64,000 nucleotides of DNA, from NCBI RefSeq assembly GCF_000835495.1, contig NW_015622545.1:4294042-4358041 (forward strand), given 5' to 3'. Position 1 is the stretch's first letter; every line of letters starts with the position of its first letter. Under the pieces are notes generated by a model. The model did no database searches. It saw only the letters and a program-made list of their open reading frames with translations, and was not told the origin of the DNA. Positions 55,309 to 64,000 of the stretch are shown here, piece by piece. The DNA comes from Cladophialophora immunda (taxonomy: Eukaryota > Ascomycota > Eurotiomycetes > Chaetothyriales > Herpotrichiellaceae). The translations under genes were made by a program, and so were the position numbers.

Positions 55309-57635
55309 TCAGTGAGCTTGAACAACTCCCGCCTCATTCGCTTGCGCACTGATCTTTTTCTTGTACGCGTTGATGTCTCCGGGGAACTTCTCGACGGTGC
55401 CCTTGTCACAGACCCACAGACTGGTGCACACATTCTGAAGCATCGTCACATCGTGACTAACCATCAGTACACCGCCCTGGAACTGCTGCAATGCAACCGA
55501 GAGAGCGTCCATCGCCTCGATGTCCAGGTGATTCGACGGCTCGTCCAGCACTAGGATATGTGGATTGGTCAAGGATAAACAAGCAAATGCGACTCGGGAT
55601 TTTTGGCCTCCGGACAACAGTTCCAATTTCTGCAGCCCCGTCATCCCCGTGATACCAAAAGCTCCCAGGTGCCGCCGGTACTCTTCGTCGGTCTTGCCTG
55701 GGTAGGTTTTCTGCATGAATCCAACCGCAGACGTGTTCATGTCCAAGGCGTCAACATGATGCTGCGCAAAGTATCCGACGCGGAGACGAGGATTCTGCGA
55801 TATGAGTCCAGAGGTGGGCTGAAGCTGCCCAATCAACAACTTCAGAACAGTTGTTTTACCAGCTCCATTGGGCCCCACGATTCCAATTCTGGAATCGAGT
55901 TGAACATCTAAATCCACGCTATGAAGCAGCGGATTTTCCTTGGTGTAGCCAAAAGACACGTTCGACATCTGGATAATTGGTGGTGAAAGCTTCTCCACAT
56001 CCGGGAACCGGAAATGGACCGTATACTCGGCCTCGGGAGGCTCCAAAACCGGCATCCTTTCAAGCTTTTTGATACGAGACTGCGCCTCGGACGACTTGGC
56101 AGCGTTGTATCGGAATTTGTCGATAAAGGCTTGCAGATGTGCCCGTTGCGCCATTTGATTCTCGTATTCGCGCTTGGCGTTCTTTCTCCGTTCCTCTTTG
56201 GTGGCGTAGAAAGAATCAAAATTGGCCCCCTTGTAGTAGTCCAGTCTCTCAGAGTGCTGATGAATGATGTCGGTGGCTACTTCGTTCAAAAATGCACGGT
56301 CGTGCGAGACCACCAAGACGGTGCTAGGATATGTCTGCAGATAGTTTGACAAGAACGTGATCGACGGGACGTCCAACATGTTGGAAGGTTCGTCAAGAAG
56401 CAACAAATCTGGCTCACAGAACAATGCTCGTGCAAGAGCCAGCCTCATTCGCCAACCGCCCGAGAATGTCTTGGTGGCGAATTGTTGACGTTCCGGCGAA
56501 AATCCTAGACCTGCAAGAATGCTAGCAGCTCGAGACTCGGCCTTGTCTGATTCCATCTCGGCCAGTTTGGCTTGAATGTCACCCAAAGTAGTGTCCAACC
56601 CGTCTTTTTCTTTGTCCAGACGTCCGGCGTCCTTTGAAGTGTCGGCCATCGTCGACCGCTCGGCCTCAAGCGCTGCGAGTTGCTTCGTGATCTTCTCTTG
56701 CTCGGCGAGTAAATGTTTTCGCCAGACATCGGCGTCAAGCACGGCCTGAAGGGCCGGGGTGTCGTCTCCCGTGATCTCCTGCTCGACGTGAAGGATAGAT
56801 ATGTGTGTTGGGATGGCGACTTCACGCCGACTCAAGGCACGTAGAAGCGTGGATTTACCGATACCGTTCTGACCAACCAGGCCGTACCTCCGACCGTATG
56901 CCAACGTCAAGGACGTATCGGTCAAGATACGTTTCCCTGCAATGGACACGTCGATCCCATCCACCTTGATGTCTTTGCTTTTCGATTGAGCATCAGCACC
57001 AAGTTGCAAAGGGTTGACCGTCATGAAGAACTCTTCATATGATTGGGTGGGGTCTGGCTGGTTCAGCAATCTCGACGCCTCATACTCGACATTCTTCATG
57101 ACTTTCTTGTCCTGCTTGGCCCGAATCTTCCGCTCGGCCTTTTCAAGTTTCTTTCTGTCGACCTTTGATTCTACTTTGCGGGCATTGGTGGCCTCGAGAT
57201 CTACACCTGAGCTCGTCAGACCCAACGTAGATGAGATGTTCCGCTGCGAGCTGACTTGGATGGTCTGCTCAAGCTTTTTGGCCGTAAACGGCATCTGTCT
57301 CCTCTCGGGATCAATGCCATTGGCCTCACTCAACCTCGCAATGAATCTTTCGACCAGATTACGAATGGCAGCTTCATTCTGTTCTGAAAAGTTTCCTGAC
57401 GCAGACACAAGCAGAGAAGTCACCGTATCAAGAGCTTCAGCCAGGGGAGACTGTGCAGAAGGGTCATCCTCTGAGAAATAGAGTTTGGAAGCATGATTGA
57501 GATATCCCTAAAAGCCTGGTCAGTTACGCAACAAGAGTGAAACAAGGCTGGGTTTGGTTTTCGGCGACTTACGACGGAGTATTCCGAAAGCACATGGTCG
57601 ATGCTGGGGATTTGGGCCTGGATCTCAGCTTCCAT
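55309..57635 (-). CDS. gcn20: ABC-F ATPase Gcn20
   Basis: Exon 1 is 57635-57573 (21 codons, MEAEIQAQIPSIDHVLSEYSV) and exon 2 is 57507-55309; the 65-bp intron has donor GTAAGT and acceptor TTTTAG. The product is 753 aa, near the usual Gcn20 length. There are two ABC cassettes and no membrane segments. Walker A sites are GQNGIGKST (about residue 233) and GPNGAGKTT (about 563). Signature motifs are FSGGWRMRLALARALF and LSGGQKSRVAFA. Walker B motifs LLLLDEPSNMLD and ILVLDEPSNHLD follow. The charged N-terminal region carries the Gcn1-binding part in yeast. Gcn20 with Gcn1 activates the kinase Gcn2 on stalled ribosomes under amino-acid starvation. It acts in the cytosol. The opposite-strand open frames are shadows. 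Confidence 0.92.
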
Positions 57636-60600
57636 ATTGCACGGGTTACCAACAAGCACGACCGAAGCCTTTTTTCAACAACGTGCCACCTCGGTCGATG
57701 GCGTTGATAAGGATGACAGGGGTTTGTTGCGCAATCTCAGGCGTGCACTGATGGTGGTCTCAGAGCCAGGCTGCGAGGGACATCAGCTGAAGGTGAATGT
57801 GACTGGATGTTTCGGGAATGGTAGCAAGGACCAGTTCCAAAGCTGAATGCGGAGGCGGGACGAGACAAGAAGGCCGTCTCGCGGTGTAGTTGAGGCGTGG
57901 CTAAAATTGCAAGGGATTGAGGGAGGCGACTGGCGGGGCTCTGTGGCGTTGGCGGACCTGTCCTGAAGTTCTCTCTCCGCACCGTTTCTGGTCGGCTTCT
58001 TGAGGGCCTTAAAAAGCCAGAATCCAAGAACACGAAACCAGGTCAAATGCCGGATGGATTGCGAGACTAGACAACGCCGGGGTGTTACTGCAGACCCTCG
58101 GGGTGGCTCTTGGGACCTTGTAGGACGATGGAGTTTCTCCAAAAGGTCTCAGCTTGGGCCTAAGGGACAAGGACGATCGTTGCTTGAGGTGTAACAAAAT
58201 TTCGAGGTGGTGGAAGGCTTCTCCGGGTCAAGTGCGAACCGCAGAAGCTGTTAAACCCGAAATTTCCGGTCGCCTTGGCAGTCTATACCAACTACGTCTT
58301 AGTCTCAGCTCACCATCTCTTCCAGCACGTACCAGCGCAGTTTCGAACCTCGTCCATGTCTCTTTCATCTCCCTTCACAACTGCGTCATTGTTGGACATC
58401 CTCGTGATCCCCGCTGCCACACACAAGCCAAATATTTGTTTGAAAAGAGCTACGCGTCATCCTTGTCTCGTCTCCGCCGTGGAGCTTGAATTTTGGTGTT
58501 TTTTTTGAGAGAGCGGGGAAGCCTCAAGCGCCTAGCGAAAACCCCGAAAGCAAGACGGCACCTACCACGTCAAAAAAGGAACGGTGCCCCACGATACCGG
58601 AAAAGACGCCCAACGAAAGCCATTGGCACTCACACTGCAACCGGGAGTGCCTCGCTAAAGTCACCAGTGTCATGCAGTAGTCAGCTGCGCGGATGACCGG
58701 CATCGACTACTGCTACGTGTGGTGCGGCCAGCGACACCTCTGGCAAGCCCTCACTATGACAAACAAGAGGAGCAACAAGGACACGCAAAAGAGGTTGTCG
58801 ATGCTAGACGGGCGAGCGGCTACCAGGCTTGGACTGCCATTTCCCTCCCAGCCGGGGATGGCATTTGAAAAGATTTGAAAAGATTTGGAGAGATAGTTAC
58901 AAGGACATCTGCGTCGTTCGATATAATGAACTAGACCATAAGTTCTATTTTCAGCGACTCTATACCCCTCCGCGGGGCCTATCACTACTGGCAAGCCAAG
59001 GCGTTCCTGCTTTGCGCTGATGGGTTCAGACATAACGTTTCAGAATATGTCATCTTGTTCTGGAGCGGGAAGATCCCCTAGGATGAGAGAAATTATCCAG
59101 TAGAGGGATCCTCCTTTGTCGGACTTTCCACCCAGGGTTCCGTATACGCATGAAACGACTGCTGCTGTGGGGGGAGCCTCTGCAGTGTTCGGACACGAGC
59201 TTCCAGATCATCGACGCATGGACCGTCCATCATGCCACCTCTCATTCCTCCTTGCAAACTCTGATGTCAAGCGGAGCTTTTGAGCATTGGCTTGTTGGTG
59301 CCCCGCAACTTATCTGCGTTTGCTTCTTCTGAGGCAGTTCTGCAAGTTGATTGCCTATTTGCAGTTGCTGGCAAGCCGCCGTAGTGCCATGTACAGCATG
59401 TAACACTTTGGTTCACAGCAACGTCCAACAATTACATTCACCAGCTGGTACCAGACGGGTAGCGAAGCTTGCAAAAGATGCCCTTTCCCGGCAGGAGCAT
59501 TCTTATTCTAGCCCCCGCTGGCACTGGAAGTTCGGAATCCTGACTCCTGAGAGTGGCTGGGCTCTCCACCAACTTGGCTAATGGAAAGGTTTGAGGCAAC
59601 AGGTTGGCTCATCCAGGCAAAGATCTCGAGCAACATCCTTGAACCGCTTCTCCATAGCACGAACGGCCAATCAGCAGGCGCTCTCTTTCCAGGACCTATT
59701 CCCCTCTCCTACTTCCAGCACCGAGTGGCATTGTCTGACAAGTGTCACGTCATCCGAGGCTGATGTGTGACAACTGAGAAGCACCTCTAAATCCCACCAG
59801 TCGGTCCAACAAACACGAGTTTTGCAGGGAACAGCCAGCCGGCTAGCTTCACCAATTGTGTGTCATCGTGACTGAATTGAGCTAGGCCGACTGGCACGCG
59901 ACGCGAGATCTGACTTTGGGCGTGTCAACACCCACATCTCGTCATCTGGGACCCCAGCCTATCATGACGCTGAATGGGTCCCTGTTGTGAGGAACCAGCT
60001 AGCGGACCTCCACCCGGACGAGCCACGGTCCCCTGTTGACTCGTAAACGAGAAGCAGGCCCTTCCATGTCGTTTGGGGACCACTCGGCTGTCAGAATCTC
60101 AGACGAGCTCCTACGTGTCTCCGCCCTGGACCGCGCGATCGGCCTTATGCACCCGAACAACAAACAAACGACATTTGCGTTCGCCGTTCGGGGTCTGCAA
60201 ACTTGTTTTTCGATTTGGCTTCTGAGCAGACTGTTGGTTTAGCCGCATGAGACATGCGAGCGGTGACTGCTTGGGCTCAGCGATAATGTTGGCCAATGCA
60301 TGGCTAGCGGTCGTCCGGGATGGCATATCAAGCCCAGTGAATCCGCCTTGGTACTTTCTCATCCGATTGACCAGCCATTTACGTACATCCTGGTCTTGGG
60401 CTTCCAGGTTTATCATGGCGTTTCATGCTCTGCGAGGTCGCTAACGCACTTGACCCTGGCCAACTCGCTTGGTCGGCCTGGTGCTTGCTCGCTTTGGTCT
60501 TTTTCCCACCCCCTCGCGTCCCGCTGGCCGCCTTTTTCAGCTTCTCAAAGCTTGCTTCTTGCCCGATCTCCAGCTTTTTTACGTGGTCCCTTCATGCATG

Positions 60601-62462
60601 GAGACACAAACACGGCTGGGCGCACTAACAATGTTGCACCCAAGGTGCTGATTGTTTTGCCAGCACCAACTGAGTTTTGCTAAACTGCAAGAGCCATCCC
60701 GGCATCAATTCATTAGGTTGACAGCTGTTACTTTAACGGGTCGCTCATCCGCCGAAAAGGGCAGTTCAATGAACTTACGAGGTCAGAAACTTACAGGGTC
60801 CTGTACCATCCCTTGGCCGTTGCTGGATCAAGGGATGTGCTATTTGCTGGGTTTGCTGGGAACAACCTGGTCATCCAAGTAGAGTTCTGCACGGGCAAAT
60901 GCGAGCAACAGAGCCTAGAGCACTCTTCTGTGCCGATATCACACCCAACATGCGAGTGCAGTGACATGCACGGACTCTATTTCCATTGCTCTTGTTGCGA
61001 GGTTTGCATCTCAAACGATCAACAGCGTCGTCCCGTACCTTGGGCGTTCGTCGATTTCCCGGAGTTTGCTCTTGACTCGGTTTTGTGAGAATTGTGACCG
61101 ATATGCCTTGGTTCGAGATTCGAGAACAAAGTCATCGATACCGCTGTCAACCTGCCACGTCTGCTACCTGGGCTTCCTCAAATAGGAGAAGATTTTGCCC
61201 CCGACTGCTGCTTTGTAGATGCTGCCTTCCACGACACCCACCCCCCATCCAGACTGTTGCAAGTAGACAATTGTAGCACCACGTCTGGTTGAGTAGTGGC
61301 TGAGCAACAATACCGCTTCATCACGTAGCAATGTGGTTACAACGTCTGTAGCTGGCCGCGGAATGATTTGTGAGCAGAAGGACGCAGTGAATAGTGTGGT
61401 CGTACTGACTTGTCCCAACAATGGGAATCGCTCCAGCCTTTGAGTTTGACGCACCGGGAGCGCCCAGGGCCGTTTAGACGCCATGAGGGGGTGTGTGGGT
61501 GGTTGAGAGGATTCTGTTGCCCTGTGCATTTGCCTGCATTCTAGCCGTTCCTCCACGGTACCGGCTGGGGATGCCCCCCCCTGTGAGAAAGCATCGCCTT
61601 CTTGAGGCCCTTTTGACAGGAGGGCGACTTCGGGGTGGCTGTCAATGACATGGGCAGCTCGAACGGCCCCCTCCTATCCCAAACTGCAGCAGGCCACCAC
61701 CACTGCCGACACAGTGCAGATGTGGAGGTTCACGAAGCAATGGCAATGGAGGAGAGGATCGTCTGTGTCTGACAGTGATGATACTTCAATACAGGCTCAA
61801 TCTGAAGCCTAGTGAGCCTGGCCTTTCATTTGAGAAGCGACAGTTGTTGTGGCCCCATCGGGGTCATGGGCCACTGAGGGATCAACGTGCTAGTTATAAA
61901 CCAACCCACACAGGCCAAGACTGGCGCCCCAGCCTTATCCATGGGCCCTGCCGGTTATTACCTATAACGCCAGTGAACGCCCTTGCACGCCTGGAAAGTC
62001 CTTGCGCGCCCCTCCACCAGCTAAAACTGGCTTACCAGCTGAGATTCCTCAAATCCTCCTCTCCTTCAATCGCACCTTGTCCTTTCACATCTCCCACCAG
62101 GCCTCATTCTTCGTCACCTTGTCTCTTTTCCTTTGTGCTTTTGTTCGTGTCTTGCGTCTGTTGTGTCTATTCTATTGCTCCTCAGGCTCTTAATCAACCG
62201 GGATCACCCTCCCTCTCGTCCTGAACCCGGCTCATTCCAAACCAGTCGCGTGTTCCCTCGCCCAATTTCCTGGCCCGCGTGTATCGGAGACCCATATCCC
62301 TTGCGTCCACACGTCTTCTAGAAACAGCCAACCAACCCACGACCGCTCTTCCTCCCAGAACTCTCTTCGTCCTTCTATTCCTCCTGCTGATGGTCAACCC
62401 GCCATGAGGACGGTTCACTCCAGCGGCCTCTGGAGCATCTGGGTTGTGGTGCCTCGAGGGCA
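57636..62462. other. long region without recognisable genes
   Basis: About 4.8 kb. Several short open stretches (for example 60300-60683) have no protein-like content. The last 450 bp (62036-62340) are pyrimidine-rich, typical of a fungal promoter or leader for the gene at 62463. A small tandem AAAAGATTTG-type duplication lies near 58868. Nothing more is supported. Confidence 0.45.
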
Positions 62463-64000
62463 ATGGGCCTGTCAAGCATGATGGAGTCCAGACAAGAGCA
62501 CGTTGCCACGGTACGGAGACCTCTTTGATGAAAACTCCCCATGCCGCTCACGCTTGCTGACGCTCTCACATGCAGCTCTGTGCTGTCGGCACACTTGGTG
62601 TTGCCGCTGCGGGACTGGCACTTGGTACATCCGAAGGGGATGCATACTTGATCAAGCCGGGCAAGAGGAAGGCTCCCGGCTCCAATGCTGCCACCCATTC
62701 TCCAATCTTTCCGGAACAACAACACCCTACGCGTCCTCATACGTCCCAGCCCGCTGCTTCCCTCCCAGCATTGTCGGAGAGACTGGAACGTCGGCTGTCA
62801 ACATCTATCTTGAGGAGGAAGACTATCCGGGCACCTACCCCTTCCGCAGCAACAGAGAGTACCGGTACAGACTCTCGTGAAAGTTCGGTCAGCAGGCATG
62901 GAATATTAAGACCTTGGACATCTGACAGAGAGTCGTCAGCAGACGGGAGGGAACAAAGAACTCCGTCTACCTGGTTGAGACGAATCTCAAGTCTATCTCG
63001 TCACAGTCGAGGTAGCCCTACCTCATCTTCATCGAGATTAGATGACTCTCCGGGCCCATCCCGCACCTCTATGAACGACCTTGACCAGCCCAACAAGCTC
63101 GTCAAGCGTTCGTCCTCAAAGCGAATGCTTACGAGTGACGGTGTCACTCCGGCTCTTTTGAGACGTCCGGCTACGAGCCACCAAAGATCAGCAACGCTTT
63201 CTGGAATACCGTACACCCGACCTCTGACAACCGAATCTACGAGCCTTGAGTCACCGGGTTATATTACTAACGAAACCACCTGGCGACCATTCTTCGAGAC
63301 GAGCCATTCGAGGAAGCGGCATTCCTCTGGAGTACCCCGAGAAGTCGGTGCTCGGACCATTTCAGCATCTCAAGGCTGCCCGCCAACCCTTCTGCTCGGA
63401 GGAGCCGTAGAGCCTCGAGACTTCACAGATATGGACGACCGAATATCACAACCGTCTGATTCCCAGGCGCCTCCGCCAATCCGTAGGCATAAGATTCGCC
63501 GGACCTTTGGCTCTGTGCGAAAGGGCATACCTCCACGCCACTTCACTGATCCTATCGTCAGGCTCAATAAAGATGAAGCCTATGGCAGCATTGTCCCCTC
63601 AGCTGCCTTTTCCAATCTGTCACCAATGTCGAATGTTTCCACTTTTGAGGTTGATTTGCCTCATGGTACCCCTGTCTTCAATTCGAGCCCCCCCTCGTAT
63701 GGTCCCCCTCAAAACCGATTTACTATAGCCAAACGCATATCCGTCGCTCCTTCAGATCCAACCACGGCCAGCTCTGACAATGATACCAGAGTGTTTACGG
63801 ACGATGATTCAATGGACTTCCAAAGCGATACTGCGTATGACTCACTAGCCACGCGAGCGACAGCCAGCAGTCATTCGGGTTTCCGTCAACCTAAAATAGA
63901 AACGATTTTTGATGAGATATCAGTTGACCAGCCGGCGGAGACATCCGCCATAGAAGAATTGATGCAACGAGCTACGTTAGATGATGCACAGTCAATCCAA
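62463..64000 (+). CDS. Ser-rich conserved-looking protein, 3'-truncated
   Basis: Exon 1 is 62463-62510 (MGLSSMMESRQEHVAT). The intron is 62511-62575 (donor GTACGG, acceptor ATGCAG). Exon 2 opens at 62576 and continues to the window end without a stop, giving at least 491 residues. The first 40 residues include a weakly hydrophobic stretch (LCAVGTLGVAAAGLALG) that could be a short membrane or signal segment. The rest is Ser/Thr/Pro/Arg-rich and looks disordered, with runs such as KRISVAPSDPTTASSDND and acidic DDDSMDFQSD. I recognise no domain. The frame is long and free of stops, so it is very likely coding; function is unknown. Confidence 0.7.

Noticed and set aside
60300..60683. 127-codon plus-strand open frame in the long interval
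   Set aside because: The composition is not protein-like, overlapping frames are equally open, and no start or splice support is seen.
1..64000. tRNA, rRNA or CRISPR signals
   Set aside because: I looked for T-arm-like motifs and regularly spaced repeats and found none that held up; a covariance-model scan would be needed to exclude small RNA genes.

Overview
This is eukaryotic nuclear DNA from a filamentous ascomycete (Pezizomycotina; a eurotiomycete or black-yeast-like lineage is my guess, not shown by the sequence). The evidence is short spliceosomal introns (about 40-150 bp, most 47-80 bp) with GTRNGN donors and CTAAC/CTGAC branch sites, three fungal Zn2Cys6 regulators, an Ayg1-type pigment hydrolase, a serine/threonine-rich GPI-type wall protein, and a repeat pair whose differences look like repeat-induced point mutation. 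I rebuilt 24 protein genes by joining exons; two of them run off the window edges. I saw no rRNA, tRNA or CRISPR array.

Layout. 0-7.4 kb: a 5'-truncated Cys-rich protein, a secreted Cys-rich protein, an arrestin-like protein and a small disordered protein found only after splicing. 7.6-12.3 kb: a Zn2Cys6 regulator divergent from a CmcJ/AsaB-type oxygenase. 12.8-13.7 kb: a wall protein built of WxDW plus four-Cys modules. 13.7-22.8 kb: a gene-poor stretch, then a dienelactone-hydrolase-like enzyme, a GT2 glycosyltransferase and an MFS transporter, all lying between two inverted copies of a ~95-bp repeat. 22.8-36.7 kb: an accessory-looking metabolic block with an unknown protein, a second Zn2Cys6 regulator, an Rds1-like ferritin-fold secreted protein, an M20 amidohydrolase, a tandem EthD-like protein, an Ayg1-like hydrolase, a third Zn2Cys6 regulator (with a GC-AG intron) and indoleamine 2,3-dioxygenase. 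37-57.6 kb: mostly housekeeping genes, namely a probable INO80 subunit Ies1, a bZIP factor, an Irc20/SHPRH-type helicase-ubiquitin ligase, an F-box protein, a secreted sorbosone/pyranose dehydrogenase-like enzyme and the ABC-F protein Gcn20. 57.6-62.5 kb: a long stretch with no recognisable gene. 62.5 kb to the end: a 3'-truncated Ser-rich protein.

How the genes may work together (inference). The 24-37 kb block has no polyketide or peptide synthase in view, yet holds an Ayg1-like hydrolase, an EthD-like barrel protein, an amidohydrolase, IDO and two regulators. It could be the edge of a secondary-metabolite locus or a stand-alone aromatic or tryptophan-related catabolic set. Two copies of a ~207-209-bp element with inverted ends sit at nearly the same distance (258 and 265 bp) upstream of two unrelated genes, which makes them the most interesting non-coding signal here.
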